Shown: piece by piece, positions 52,546 to 62,119 of the stretch
Numbering within the stretch: the stretch's first letter is position 1
Layout of the letters: each line of letters opens with the position of its first letter
Source: Alkalihalobacterium elongatum
GTDB lineage: Bacteria; Bacillota; Bacilli; Bacillales; Bacillaceae_F
Assembly: GCF_019024285.1 (NCBI RefSeq)
Contig: NZ_WMKZ01000001.1
Span: 310,001-374,000 of the forward strand
Direction of reading: 5' to 3'
DNA: 64,000 nucleotides
Translations under genes and position numbers: made by a program
The notes under the pieces: generated by a model
What the model was told of the DNA's origin: nothing
The model's database searches: none
The model's input: only the letters and a program-made list of their open reading frames with translations

Positions 52546-53514
52546 TTACACCCACCACATATCAGAAGGTTTTTCTTCAATAATAATGGAGTTAAGGTTT
52601 TTTACGGCTCTAGCAAAGCCTTCTTCAATCGACATGATTGGATCCTCATGCTCAATGCTGACGACGTAATCATACCCGTAAACTCGTAATGCACTAATCA
52701 TATCTGACCATTCTTGAATGCTATGACCGCAACCGACTGAACGGAACGTCCATGCTCTCGTTTGGACTTCACCGTATGGCTGCATGTCTGTTAACCCGTA
52801 CATATTCACGTTTTCTTGGTCGATGTACGTATCTTTCGCGTGAAAGTGATGGATAGCATTGGCTTTTCCTAATATTTTAATCGCAGCCACTGGATCAATT
52901 CCTTGCCACCATAAGTGACTTGGGTCCAGATTAGCCCCGATTGCATCACACGTTTCCTCACGTAATTTAAGAAGTGTATACGGAGTATGAACTAAAAAAC
53001 CTCCGTGAAGCTCTAAGCCAATTTTGACATTGTGGTCTTTCGCAAACTGGCCCATCTTCTTCCAGTATGGAATTAACTTTTCTTCCCATTGCCACTTTAA
53101 TACATCACCGTATTCATTCGGCCAAGGTGTAACAGGCCAATTCGGGTATTTCGCACCTTCATGATCACCTGCTGTTCCCGAGAAGCAATTGACTACAGGA
53201 ACTCCCATTAAATTCGCCAGCCTAATCGTCTTACCTAGGACGATATCCGATTCTTCAGCAAATGCTTTATCAGGAGAAATCGGATTTCCATGACAACTAA
53301 AGGCACTGATTTCAAGGCCTCTAGACGTAATTTTTTCTTTGTATTCTTTTCGCTTTTCTTCGCTTTCTAAAAGCGCATCGAGATCGCAATGGGCATTCCC
53401 TGGATAACCACCTGTTCCAATCTCAACTGCTTTTACGCCAGCCGTCTTGACATAATCTAACATTTCGTCAAGGTTTTTTTGTGAAAATAAAACCGTAAAT
53501 ACACCTAATTTCAT
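52546..53514 (-). CDS. Sugar isomerase/epimerase-like TIM-barrel protein
   Basis: A 322-residue AP endonuclease family 2 / xylose isomerase-like TIM barrel. Predicted metal ligands are the Glu of IGLELHGGF, Asp and His of NLDPSHLWWQG, the His of HHFHAKD and the Glu of VSIEHED. Members include IolE/IolH-type enzymes and 3-keto-glycoside-processing proteins. Last gene of the operon ThuA / Gfo / Gfo / TIM-barrel, suggesting action on a ketosugar made by the oxidoreductases. Start ATG with GGAGGG. Confidence 0.9.
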   Translation of the reverse strand: MKLGVFTVLFSQKNLDEMLDYVKTAGVKAVEIGTGGYPGNAHCDLDALLESEEKRKEYKEKITSRGLEISAFSCHGNPISPDKAFAEESDIVLGKTIRLANLMGVPVVNCFSGTAGDHEGAKYPNWPVTPWPNEYGDVLKWQWEEKLIPYWKKMGQFAKDHNVKIGLELHGGFLVHTPYTLLKLREETCDAIGANLDPSHLWWQGIDPVAAIKILGKANAIHHFHAKDTYIDQENVNMYGLTDMQPYGEVQTRAWTFRSVGCGHSIQEWSDMISALRVYGYDYVVSIEHEDPIMSIEEGFARAVKNLNSIIIEEKPSDMWWV

Positions 53515-53541
53515 ACTATGCCCTCCTTACTTTCCGTTAAG

Positions 53542-54579
53542 TTAAAGCTCAATACTCTTACCCGTTTCACTGCTTTTATAAATACCATCAATAATTCTTG
53601 AAACTTCAAGTGCTTCTTCAGCCTTAACAATCAATTCATTCCGCCCTAAGCAAGCATCGATAAAGTTTTGTGCTTGGGGAAGACCTGGATTGTCTTCTCC
53701 ACCAATGTAGTTTGCTTGACTGTTAAGAAGCATCCCATGCTTGGCTTGATTGAGTTCAAACGGGAATAAATCAATTCCACCTGTTTCTCCAGATATACTT
53801 ACTCGTTCCACATCTTCTTTTATGTTAGCTGACCATGACGTTTCAAATAACATCGTTGCTCCGTTTGCAAAGCGAACATACGCTGTTACATGATCATCGA
53901 CATCGAACGTTTCGTGATTAAAAGTGCCCCATTCATTGATCTGGTTAGGCATTTTACTAAGTTTGTTATATGTTTTTCCAACGACTTCAACAGGTTTAGG
54001 ACTACCAAGAAGCCATAAAGATAAATCTAAAAAGTGACAACCGTAGTCGATTAAACTACCTCCACCTTGTAGTTCTTTATTTGTAAAGACACCCCACCCT
54101 GGGACTTTTCGTCTTCTAAGTGCTTGCACACGTGCGACAATCGGTGTGCCTATTTCATTTTCTGAAATGACGTTCTTTGCAGCTCTAGAGTCTTTCATAA
54201 AGCGGTAATGGTACGCAATCGAAAGAACTTTACCCGACCTGTCCCGAGCATCAATCATTGCTGTACATTCGTCTGTATTCATCGCCATCGGCTTTTCACA
54301 TAACACGTGAACACTGGCATCTAGAGCTGCGATCGTAATTTCCGCATGAAATTTATTCGGTGTACAAATCGTTACCGCATCTACCTCATGGAAAAGGTCG
54401 CGATAATTCGTATATACCTTTTCAATATTAAACTTTTCAGCAGCAGCTTTAGCTGTCGTTTCGTTCACATCACAAACTGCTACAACCGTTACATCGTTGG
54501 CTAGCTTTAGGAAGGCTGGGATATGCCGATCTTGAGCAATCCCACCTGCCCCAATAATACCCATACGTAATTTACTCAT
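53542..54579 (-). CDS. Gfo/Idh/MocA family oxidoreductase (operon gene 3)
   Basis: A 345-residue sugar dehydrogenase-like protein. Rossmann motif MGIIGAGGIAQDRHIPAF, CEKPMAMN (EKP), and active-site helix GGGSLIDYGCHFLDLSLWLLG with the D-x-G-x-H pattern. It probably oxidises a sugar hydroxyl with NAD+. The ATG at 54579 follows AAAGGTGAG; an upstream frame start lies inside that site. It follows the gene at 54598 closely, so it is cotranscribed. Confidence 0.92.
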   Translation of the reverse strand: MSKLRMGIIGAGGIAQDRHIPAFLKLANDVTVVAVCDVNETTAKAAAEKFNIEKVYTNYRDLFHEVDAVTICTPNKFHAEITIAALDASVHVLCEKPMAMNTDECTAMIDARDRSGKVLSIAYHYRFMKDSRAAKNVISENEIGTPIVARVQALRRRKVPGWGVFTNKELQGGGSLIDYGCHFLDLSLWLLGSPKPVEVVGKTYNKLSKMPNQINEWGTFNHETFDVDDHVTAYVRFANGATMLFETSWSANIKEDVERVSISGETGGIDLFPFELNQAKHGMLLNSQANYIGGEDNPGLPQAQNFIDACLGRNELIVKAEEALEVSRIIDGIYKSSETGKSIEL

Positions 54580-54597
54580 GCTAGACTCACCTTTCAC

Positions 54598-55623
54598 TTA
54601 CACGCTGGTAATTCGTTTTGTTTCATTTGACTCAAGTGCAGAAAGAACAACCTGTAGGGACTTAAGTCCTTCTTCACCAGTAACAAGTGGTTGCTGATCT
54701 TCTATTATCGCATTGATAAAATGATCAATCACTTGGGTATTCGTTTGTCCCCCCGATTCGTTCGTTTGGATTCCCCCTAGCTCATACTTAACGACTTCAC
54801 CATTTTTATATTGAACAATAACTGAATGGACAGGGTCATCTTCAAGACGAAGGATCGCATTCTCTCCATAAATAATCGTTGAGTTATCTTCTTTTGAAAC
54901 GTAAGACCAGCTTGCAGCAAGTGTACCGATAATGCCACTTTCAGTTTTTAATACACAAACAGCTGTATCATCTACGTCTGTGTTTTCTTTTGCACTTGTT
55001 TCAACAAATGCCCCTACTTCCACAAACTCCTCTCCAAGGATGTATCGTAATAAATCGGTTTTATGAACACCGAGATCACCCATGGCGCCGATGTAAGCTT
55101 GTTCTTTTTTAAAGAACCAACTGTCTGTTCCATCAGCACTCCAGCCTTCTGGGCCACCGTGACCAAATGATGTACGGAAGCTATAAATTTTTCCTATCTC
55201 ACCATTTTCAATTAACTGTCTGGCTTTTTGATGAGACGGTACAAAACGTTGGTTATGAGCAATCATTAATTTCTTATTACTTTGTTTCGCCGCTTCAATC
55301 ATCGCAAAGGCATCTTCACGTGAAGTGGCCATTGGTTTCTCACAAAGGACATGTTTTCCTGCTTGTAATGCCGCTATCGAAACAGGCGCATGTAAATAGT
55401 TTGGCGTACAAACACTTACCGCATCAACATCTGCATTTTGTAATAACTCTTCATAATCCATATAAGCTTTAGCTTCATATTTTTCAGAAAATTCTTGTGC
55501 ACGTTCTTCAACAATGTCACAAACTGCTACAATTTCAGCTTGCTCATTATTTGCGTATTCAGGCATATGGCGATGTTTTGCAATACTCCCACAACCGATA
55601 ATTCCTATTCTAATTTTGCTCAT
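54598..55623 (-). CDS. Gfo/Idh/MocA family oxidoreductase (operon gene 2)
   Basis: A 341-residue paralog of the next gene. Rossmann motif IGIIGCGSIAKHRHMPEY, HVLCEKPMATS and active-site segment GAMGDLGVHKTDLLRYILG (D-x-G-x-H). The ATG at 55623 follows GAGGAG by 8 nt. Two different oxidoreductases beside ThuA and a TIM barrel imply successive oxidation and reduction of a sugar, as proposed for ketosugar pathways; substrate unknown. Confidence 0.92.
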   Translation of the reverse strand: MSKIRIGIIGCGSIAKHRHMPEYANNEQAEIVAVCDIVEERAQEFSEKYEAKAYMDYEELLQNADVDAVSVCTPNYLHAPVSIAALQAGKHVLCEKPMATSREDAFAMIEAAKQSNKKLMIAHNQRFVPSHQKARQLIENGEIGKIYSFRTSFGHGGPEGWSADGTDSWFFKKEQAYIGAMGDLGVHKTDLLRYILGEEFVEVGAFVETSAKENTDVDDTAVCVLKTESGIIGTLAASWSYVSKEDNSTIIYGENAILRLEDDPVHSVIVQYKNGEVVKYELGGIQTNESGGQTNTQVIDHFINAIIEDQQPLVTGEEGLKSLQVVLSALESNETKRITSV

Positions 55624-55640
55624 CGATGACACTCCTCAAC

Positions 55641-56366
55641 TTAGTTTTTAGGTTTAATTTCTTCTAATGGCTTAGCGTTTCCGTAGACAGGTCTCTTTCG
55701 TTTCGTCGGAGCCGTCCATTCCACTGCATTTTTAATTACTCGTTGAATTTCCTTGTTGTAATAAGTAGGATACGTTTCATGACCTGGTCGGAAATAAAAA
55801 ATCTTTCCGTTTCCACGTTGATATGTACAACCACTTCTAAAAACTTCCCCACCTTCAAACCAACTCATAAAGATCAATTGGTCAGGTGCTGGAATATCAA
55901 AATGCTCCCCGTACATTTCTTCTTTATCTAGTTCAATATATTCACCGATTCCTTCAACGATCGGATGGCTCGGATCGATGACCCAGAGTCTTTCTTTTTC
56001 GTCAGCTTCACGCCACTTTAAATCACACGTTGTACCCATTAATGTCTTGAAGATTTTAGAAAAGTGACCCGAATGAAGAACGATCAATCCCATCCCATCA
56101 AGAACTCGTTCTTTGACTTTTTCAACGATCTCATCATCAACTTCATCATGAGCAAGATGTCCCCACCAAACAAGTACATCAGTTGTATTTAAAACGTCTT
56201 CTGTTAATCCGTGTTCTGGAGTATCTAGTGTAGCCGTTTTCACAATGATGTCTTCTTCATCTAAAAAGTTAGCAATAGCACCGTGAATTCCTTCTGGATA
56301 AATATCTTTAACTACTGGATTTTTTTGTTCGTGACGATTTTCATTCCAAACTGTTACATTGATCAT
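55641..56366 (-). CDS. ThuA-like (glutamine amidotransferase-fold) protein
   Basis: A 241-residue ThuA-family protein (DUF1037 type): [35 protein letters not shown] and [16 protein letters not shown] are conserved. In rhizobia ThuA works in trehalose/keto-disaccharide use. First gene of a four-gene operon and divergent from an AraC regulator at 56487. Start ATG with GGAGAG. The catalytic role of this family is poorly defined. Confidence 0.9.
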   Translation of the reverse strand: MINVTVWNENRHEQKNPVVKDIYPEGIHGAIANFLDEEDIIVKTATLDTPEHGLTEDVLNTTDVLVWWGHLAHDEVDDEIVEKVKERVLDGMGLIVLHSGHFSKIFKTLMGTTCDLKWREADEKERLWVIDPSHPIVEGIGEYIELDKEEMYGEHFDIPAPDQLIFMSWFEGGEVFRSGCTYQRGNGKIFYFRPGHETYPTYYNKEIQRVIKNAVEWTAPTKRKRPVYGNAKPLEEIKPKN

Positions 56367-56486
56367 ATATCTCTCTCCTTTTACATTTCTTATTTGACTC
56401 CATCATATGTGATATAGCAGTAACTAAAAATAGATTATATAATTAAAACATATACTATTTTGCTATTTCTTTAGAAAGGAAGCTTT

Positions 56487-57260
56487 ATGAAAACACATAT
56501 TGGCTTTTGTGGTTTTTCCTATCATACAAAAGGTTATTATTCCAACGACAATACAAAATTAACCGGATATCTTGTTCGCCTTCAAACAGAAGGGTACTGT
56601 GAAGCTTTAATTAATAAGCGTAAATTTGAGATAAAAAAGGGAGACCTTCTCCTAGTGAAACCTGGTGATTATTATGATCTACACATTGAAGGCAATCAAA
56701 AAAGTGGTGACTATCACTTGTTTTGCGAGGGTTGCTGGGTTGACGAATGGTGGGAGCGTTCGGTAAAGCCTACTGTTTCTCGGATTGACCTTGATGAAAA
56801 AATCCTTTCACTTTGGCGTAACCTTATCATTGAACAGAGAAGGCCTACTTCAGAGAAAGATCATGAACTTTCTCAATATTTACTGCAAGCATTACTAGTT
56901 TCACTTGAGCGAGCGGTTAATGACGTTGCCCCTACTGTTAGACGACCCTATCCTGTTACAAGAATGATGCGTTACATTGAAGAGCATGCGACAAGTGGTT
57001 TAAAAGTTGAGGATGCGGCAAGCCATGCTGGACTTAGCGTTTCTCGAGCCGTCCACCTTTTCAAAAGCAACGTCGGAAAAACAATGATTGAATATGTACA
57101 AGAAATCCGTTTATCTTCTGCCATTAATCAAATGAAATATACGTCGATGACACTTGAGCACATCGCACACAACAGTGGTTTCGGAACGTATCCTTATTTT
57201 CATAGAGTGTTTAAAAAGAAATACGGGATGTCACCAGGGGAGTACCGAAAGAAGGAGTAG
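56487..57260 (+). CDS. AraC family transcriptional regulator
   Basis: A 257-residue regulator. An N-terminal cupin-like sensing domain (about 1-130; KKGDLLLVKPGDYYDLHIEG) is followed by two HTH motifs in the AraC domain (about 160-255; LKVEDAASHAGLSVSRAVHLFKSNVG and MTLEHIAHNSGFGTYPYFHRVFKKKYGMSPGEYR). It is divergent from the ThuA operon with a 120-bp shared promoter region and probably activates that operon when its sugar is present. Start ATG with AAAGGAAG. Confidence 0.93.
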   Translation: MKTHIGFCGFSYHTKGYYSNDNTKLTGYLVRLQTEGYCEALINKRKFEIKKGDLLLVKPGDYYDLHIEGNQKSGDYHLFCEGCWVDEWWERSVKPTVSRIDLDEKILSLWRNLIIEQRRPTSEKDHELSQYLLQALLVSLERAVNDVAPTVRRPYPVTRMMRYIEEHATSGLKVEDAASHAGLSVSRAVHLFKSNVGKTMIEYVQEIRLSSAINQMKYTSMTLEHIAHNSGFGTYPYFHRVFKKKYGMSPGEYRKKE

Positions 57261-57292
57261 AGAAGGTAAAACTGATGAAGATAAAAGGACGC

Positions 57293-57331
57293 AATACACT
57301 CCGACTTCAATCGGGGCGTTTGTGTCCTTTT
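57293..57331 (+). terminator. Terminator of the AraC gene
   Basis: AAAAGGAC (57293-57300) pairs with GTCCTTTT (57324-57331) with an inner CTCCGA/TCGGGG stem. Confidence 0.8.
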
Positions 57332-57383
57332 AAATACTTGTTTAAAAGTTTGCAGCTACTAATCTATTTTGCGGACTTCACAG

Positions 57384-57438
57384 GCCCTTATTTCCAACAA
57401 TTCATGTGAAATCTTCGACTCTTTCATAAAATAAGAGC
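57384..57438 (-). terminator. Hairpin after the ROK kinase gene
   Basis: GCCCTTATTT (57384-57393) pairs with AAATAAGAGC (57429-57438, one G-T pair). It lies about 40 bp after the kinase stop. No clear T-run follows. Confidence 0.4.
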
Positions 57439-57479
57439 TTCTGAGTGCCCTACACGTGCAAAGTTTAGACTAATTCGCG

Positions 57480-58478
57480 TTAGACCGACATTTCTATTAC
57501 ACCTGTATTTGTTGTGACACTCATATTCGCTAACCATGCAGCACCGATGACACCAGCATCGTTTCCTAACGTAGCAATTGTAATGTCAATACCATCAAAC
57601 ACTCTAGGGAATGCAAAACTCACAAAATACTCTTTAATTGGAGCTAAGATAGTATCTCCCGCTTTTGATACTCCTCCACCGATCACAATTTTTTCAGGGT
57701 TTAACCCGTTTGCTAAATTAGCTAATGCGAGACCTAAGTACAGGGCCACTTCATCGATTACCTTTTTCGCAGGCCCATCCTCTTCTTTCGCTAAATCGAG
57801 CACGTCTTTTGCAGTCAGCGTTTGTGTTTCCTCAAAGACATCTTTTAATCTAGTAAAATGTGTCGTCGTGCTAACTTCTTCTAGCGCGAGACGAACGATA
57901 CCTGTTGCCGATGCGATCGTTTCTAAACAACCTTTTTTTCCGCAATTACAGCTTGCACCATCTTTGATCACTGATGTGATGTGACCAATTTCACCGCCAG
58001 CTCCATTTAAGCCGTGAACAATTTTGCCATTAGAAATAATGCCACCCCCGACACCTGTCCCTAGTGTTACAAAAATCATATCGTTAGCTCCAGCTCCAGC
58101 ACCTTTCCACATCTCACCAAGTGCTGCTAAATTCGCATCATTGTCAACAACAACTGGTAAAGCTGTTTCTTTTTCTAGTAGAGCTTTTAACGGGAAGTGT
58201 TCCCATCCTAGGTTTACAGCAACTTCAATTGAACCATCTGTAAAGTTAACAGGTCCTGGTGCGCCAACACCTAGTGCAAGTAATGTTCCTTTAGGAACGT
58301 TTAATTCTAGCATCTTTTGATCAATTGATTTAGCTATGTCAGTTGGTATACGGTGACCATTTTTAGTTTTATCTGTAGGAATTTCCCACTTTGTCACTAA
58401 CTCTCCATCTGTTGTTACAAATGCTAGTTTAATTGTAGTCCCCCCAATATCAACCCCAACGAGCCATCTCTCTTCCAT
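57480..58478 (-). CDS. glcK: ROK family glucokinase
   Basis: A 332-residue ROK sugar kinase. Phosphate-1 motif GVDIGGTTIKLAFV, catalytic Asp in VVDNDANLAALGE, GTGVGGGI, and the ROK zinc motif CNCGKKGCLE with the preceding GHIT His. It phosphorylates glucose with ATP. Two adjacent ATGs (58481, 58478) follow AAGGAG. It follows two alpha-glucosidase genes, whose product is glucose, and has its own LacI-type palindrome upstream. Confidence 0.9.
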   Translation of the reverse strand: MEERWLVGVDIGGTTIKLAFVTTDGELVTKWEIPTDKTKNGHRIPTDIAKSIDQKMLELNVPKGTLLALGVGAPGPVNFTDGSIEVAVNLGWEHFPLKALLEKETALPVVVDNDANLAALGEMWKGAGAGANDMIFVTLGTGVGGGIISNGKIVHGLNGAGGEIGHITSVIKDGASCNCGKKGCLETIASATGIVRLALEEVSTTTHFTRLKDVFEETQTLTAKDVLDLAKEEDGPAKKVIDEVALYLGLALANLANGLNPEKIVIGGGVSKAGDTILAPIKEYFVSFAFPRVFDGIDITIATLGNDAGVIGAAWLANMSVTTNTGVIEMSV

Positions 58479-58604
58479 CATGACCACTCCTTCTCCTTGT
58501 TTATACTCTCAATTCTATTCAAAAAAATAATAATGATTTTTAGTCTTAAATAGTCGAAAAGGACACTGTCCCCAGTATCCTTTTGACGTTTCAAACTCCC
58601 TAAT

Positions 58605-58618
58605 CGCAAACGTTTGCG
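58605..58618. promoter_or_regulatory. LacI/CcpA-type operator upstream of the kinase
   Basis: CGCAAACGTTTGCG is a perfect 14-bp palindrome with the central CG typical of LacI-family operators (MalR-like or cre). It lies about 130 bp upstream of the ROK kinase start on the minus strand. A GTC/AAAAGGA...TCCTTTT/GAC hairpin lies between (58554-58587). Confidence 0.75.
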
Positions 58619-58639
58619 CATGTGACCTTTTCCGTATTC

Positions 58640-60307
58640 TTAGACTAATTTATACACTCTTGCTTCGTACGGTTTCAATGTAACATTTTCAAGCTTTTCT
58701 TCTAGAACCCCATCATAGTTACTCAATAACAATTGTGCTGATTTTTTCAATAAGCTTTCTGGTAAACTAAATTCTGTTGCTTCTGCAAAGAGGTTCGTGA
58801 TAACCAATACGGTTTCATTATTTAATGTACGAGTATAGGCATATACTTGTTCATGATCTTCTGCAATAAGATCATACGTACCATAGACAAGAGCTAAGCC
58901 GCCTTTTCTTAATTCAATTAGTTTTTTGTAATAGTGGTAAATTGAATTTGGATCTTGCATTGCCTGTTCTACGTTAATATCCTTATAGTTCTCATTCAAT
59001 TTCAACCAAGGAGTTCCTGTCGAAAATCCTGCGTTTGCATCTGTATTCCATTGCATCGGAGTTCGCGAATTATCTCGGCCATTTTTCCAAATAACTTCCA
59101 TGATCTCCTCATGGGTTTTTCCATCTTCAATTTCACTTTTATATAAGTTCTTGATCGCTACATCATTGTAATCATCAATAGACGTAAATTTCACATTTGT
59201 CATTCCAATTTCTTGGCCTTGATAAATGAATGGTGTACCTTGCATTAAAAAGTACATAGTTGCAAGACATTTTGCAGACTTTTCCCAGTACTGTTCACTG
59301 TTCCCCCAAGTTGAAACCGAACGTGGCTGATCATGATTTTCAAGGAATAATGCATTCCACCCTAATCCATCAAGACCTTTTTGCCATTTCGTTAATGTTT
59401 CTTTAAGAGCAGGGAGATCTAAACCTCCATCGGTACTTTTACCCCAAAGGTCAAGGTGTTCGAATTGGAAAATCATATTAAAGCAACCTTTTTCTTCGCC
59501 TACCCACTCTTCTGCTTGATTAACTTTAACACCATTTGCTTCACCGACTGTCATGATGTCATATTTATCAAACGTTTCACGTTTAAGTTCCTCAAGAAAA
59601 ACGTGAATACCTTCACGATTCATATGTCCTTCTAACGACGGGACATAGCGTTTATTGTTTGGATTCGGTAGGTCAGGGAAACCTGGTACCTTCTTGATGT
59701 GCGAAATGGCATCAACACGGAAACCATCAATCCCTTTATCTAACCACCAATTAACCATTTCATATAAGTCGCTTCTTACTTTTGGATTCTCCCAATTAAG
59801 GTCAGGCTGTTTACGGGAGAAAACGTGCATATAATATTCTTTTGTCGTTTCATCAAATTCCCAAGCCGAGCCGCTAAAAATGGACTCCCAATTATTTGGT
59901 TCTTTTCCGTCTTTACCAGGATGCCAAATGTAGTAGTCTCTATATGGATTTTCTTTCGTAGATCGCGACTCAATAAACCATGGGTGTTCATCAGATGTAT
60001 GATTGATGACAAGATCTAAGATTAATTTCATACCGCGGTCATGAACTTCTTTTAAAAGTTGATCAAAGTCAGCCATTGTTCCGAAGTCATCCATAATCCC
60101 TTTATAATCACTAATATCGTAACCATTATCATCATTTGGCGAGCTAAAAATTGGACAGATCCAAATAACGTCTATTCCTAAGTTTTTTAAATAATCTAGC
60201 TTTGAAATGATCCCTTGAATATCACCTATTCCATCACCGTTTGAGTCCATAAAGCTACGAGGATATATTTGATAAGCTACTGCTTCTTTCCACCATTTCT
60301 TTTTCAT
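58640..60307 (-). CDS. GH13 alpha-glucosidase, alpha-1,4 type
   Basis: A 555-residue GH13 enzyme: region I LDLVINHTS, region II GIDGFRVDAISH with the nucleophile Asp, region III TVGEANG with the acid Glu, region IV FLENHDQPR. The residue after the nucleophile is Ala. In oligo-1,6-glucosidases it is Val, while alpha-1,4-specific enzymes have Ala or Thr, so this is predicted to be maltase-like. The ATG at 60307 follows GGAGG. No signal peptide; it hydrolyses imported oligosaccharides. It lies 104 bp after the second GH13 gene. Confidence 0.93.
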   Translation of the reverse strand: MKKKWWKEAVAYQIYPRSFMDSNGDGIGDIQGIISKLDYLKNLGIDVIWICPIFSSPNDDNGYDISDYKGIMDDFGTMADFDQLLKEVHDRGMKLILDLVINHTSDEHPWFIESRSTKENPYRDYYIWHPGKDGKEPNNWESIFSGSAWEFDETTKEYYMHVFSRKQPDLNWENPKVRSDLYEMVNWWLDKGIDGFRVDAISHIKKVPGFPDLPNPNNKRYVPSLEGHMNREGIHVFLEELKRETFDKYDIMTVGEANGVKVNQAEEWVGEEKGCFNMIFQFEHLDLWGKSTDGGLDLPALKETLTKWQKGLDGLGWNALFLENHDQPRSVSTWGNSEQYWEKSAKCLATMYFLMQGTPFIYQGQEIGMTNVKFTSIDDYNDVAIKNLYKSEIEDGKTHEEIMEVIWKNGRDNSRTPMQWNTDANAGFSTGTPWLKLNENYKDINVEQAMQDPNSIYHYYKKLIELRKGGLALVYGTYDLIAEDHEQVYAYTRTLNNETVLVITNLFAEATEFSLPESLLKKSAQLLLSNYDGVLEEKLENVTLKPYEARVYKLV

Positions 60308-60358
60308 CAGCAAACGCCTCCTTCTCTCTACCATAAAAATAGCATATTTACATCATTA

Positions 60359-60374
60359 GCGCAATCGTTTGCAC
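60359..60374. promoter_or_regulatory. LacI/CcpA-type operator between the GH13 genes
   Basis: GCGCAATCGTTTGCAC, an imperfect palindrome with the same GCAA-x-CGTTTGC core as the site at 58605. It lies about 55 bp upstream of the alpha-1,4-type glucosidase start. Confidence 0.65.
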
Positions 60375-60410
60375 GATATTTTTTATATTTTATTCTCCAT
60401 CAAACTTTGC

Positions 60411-62048
60411 TTAGTTTAATTTGTATATTCGTGCTTCATGAGGACGTAGTATTGTATTCTGAAGGTTTTCCTCGTCTGTTACATCAGTATAATTAGCAAT
60501 AATAAGTTCTACCGTTTGCGCACTGAAATTTACAGGCAGCGAATAGTCCGCTTTGACATCAGCATGATTTAAGATTACTAACCACGTTTCACTTCCATAC
60601 GTACGTGTATACACGTAAACTTTTTCTTCATCTTGAGAAAGATCTTTATAATCGCCATAAATCATGACAGGATTTTCTTTACGTAATGAGATTAACTTTT
60701 GATAGTAAAAAAATACAGAATTAGGGTCTTGCAAAGCTTGCTTTACATTAATTTCTTTATAATTGGGATTAACCTTAATCCATGGTGTGCCTGTAGTAAA
60801 GCCAGCTTGTTCTGTATCATCCCACTGGATGGGTGTACGTGAATTATCACGACTTAACAGTAATAAACTTTCGAATACTTCTTCTGGGTCACGACCTTTT
60901 TCGACTTCTTCCTTATACTTATTTTTCATCGCAATATCATTATAATCATCAATCGAATCAAAACGAACACCTGTCATTCCTATCTCTTCACCTTGATAAA
61001 TGTATGGAATTCCTGGAAGTGTATGAATCATTGTAGCTAATAGTTTTGCCGATTCGAGCCGATACTCTTGGTCATTTCCATAACGGGTGACTTGGCGAGT
61101 GTGATCGTGATTGTTCAAGAACTGTGAGTTTGTCCCTTTTCCTTTTAATCCCTCATACCAGCGTGTTTGGATTTCTTTAAACCGTTCCATATCCCATGTT
61201 GGCATATCATCTGCAACCTCGAAATGGAATAATGTATGTAACTCTTTACGGTCTTCTCCTACATAAAGAAGTCCATCTTCTGGTGTAACGAACGGAATTT
61301 CACCAACGGTCATAATATCGTAATGCTGTAGCACTTCTCGATGCATCTCTTGTAAATACTCGTGAATACCTGGGTTATTACCTAAATAGTTAATATTATT
61401 TGGATTTTCAACACTCGGAAAACCTTCTAATTTTGCAAGTAAATTAATAACGTCCAATCGAAATCCATCAATACCTTTATCTAACCAGAAGCGCATCATT
61501 TTATAGATTTCTTGACGAACCTTTTCGTTTTCCCAGTTTAAATCTGGTTGTTCCACTGCAAACGAGTGCATATAATATTGATTTGTATTTTCATCATACT
61601 CCCAAACCGATGGTGTGAAGTAAGATCGCCAATTGTTAGGCTCTTTACCGTCATGAGAGTCCTTCCAAATGTACCAATCACGTTTCGGATTACTTTTAGA
61701 AGAGCGAGACTCAATAAACCACGGGTGCTGATTTGAAGTATGATTAACCACAAGATCCATAATTAATTTCATCCCACGCTGATGAATCTCGTGTAAAAGA
61801 CGTTCCCACGTTTCCATGTTTCCAGCCTTATCCATAATGCTATAGTAGTCTGAAATATCGTAACCGTTATCAAAATCAGGCGACTCATAACAAGGATTTA
61901 ACCAAATCACATCGACACCGAGCTCTTTAATGTAATCAAGCTTGTCGATTACTCCTTCTAGATCCCCGTATCCATCGCCATTTGTATCATAGAAACTACG
62001 CCAATATACTTGATATACGACTGCTTCTTTCCACCACGTCTTACCCAT
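60411..62048 (-). CDS. malL: GH13 oligo-1,6-glucosidase (MalL/IMA-like)
   Basis: A 545-residue GH13 enzyme, clearly paralogous to the gene at 58640: MDLVVNHTS, GIDGFRLDVINLLAK with the nucleophile Asp, TVGEIPF with the acid Glu, FLNNHDHTR. The residue after the nucleophile is Val, the marker of alpha-1,6-linkage specificity, so isomaltose or panose is the likely substrate. The ATG at 62048 has GGAG 8 nt upstream; an ATG two codons earlier is too close. Cytosolic. Confidence 0.93.
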   Translation of the reverse strand: MGKTWWKEAVVYQVYWRSFYDTNGDGYGDLEGVIDKLDYIKELGVDVIWLNPCYESPDFDNGYDISDYYSIMDKAGNMETWERLLHEIHQRGMKLIMDLVVNHTSNQHPWFIESRSSKSNPKRDWYIWKDSHDGKEPNNWRSYFTPSVWEYDENTNQYYMHSFAVEQPDLNWENEKVRQEIYKMMRFWLDKGIDGFRLDVINLLAKLEGFPSVENPNNINYLGNNPGIHEYLQEMHREVLQHYDIMTVGEIPFVTPEDGLLYVGEDRKELHTLFHFEVADDMPTWDMERFKEIQTRWYEGLKGKGTNSQFLNNHDHTRQVTRYGNDQEYRLESAKLLATMIHTLPGIPYIYQGEEIGMTGVRFDSIDDYNDIAMKNKYKEEVEKGRDPEEVFESLLLLSRDNSRTPIQWDDTEQAGFTTGTPWIKVNPNYKEINVKQALQDPNSVFFYYQKLISLRKENPVMIYGDYKDLSQDEEKVYVYTRTYGSETWLVILNHADVKADYSLPVNFSAQTVELIIANYTDVTDEENLQNTILRPHEARIYKLN

Positions 62049-62119
62049 GTCCATATCTCCTTTTTTACCTAATAGTTTTAATATCCAACTATATTAATAA
62101 AAATTCTCATAAAAAAGAA

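Noticed and set aside
57361-57440. Mobile element end near the ROK kinase
   Set aside because: Only one weak inverted repeat, no transposase and no second copy in the window.
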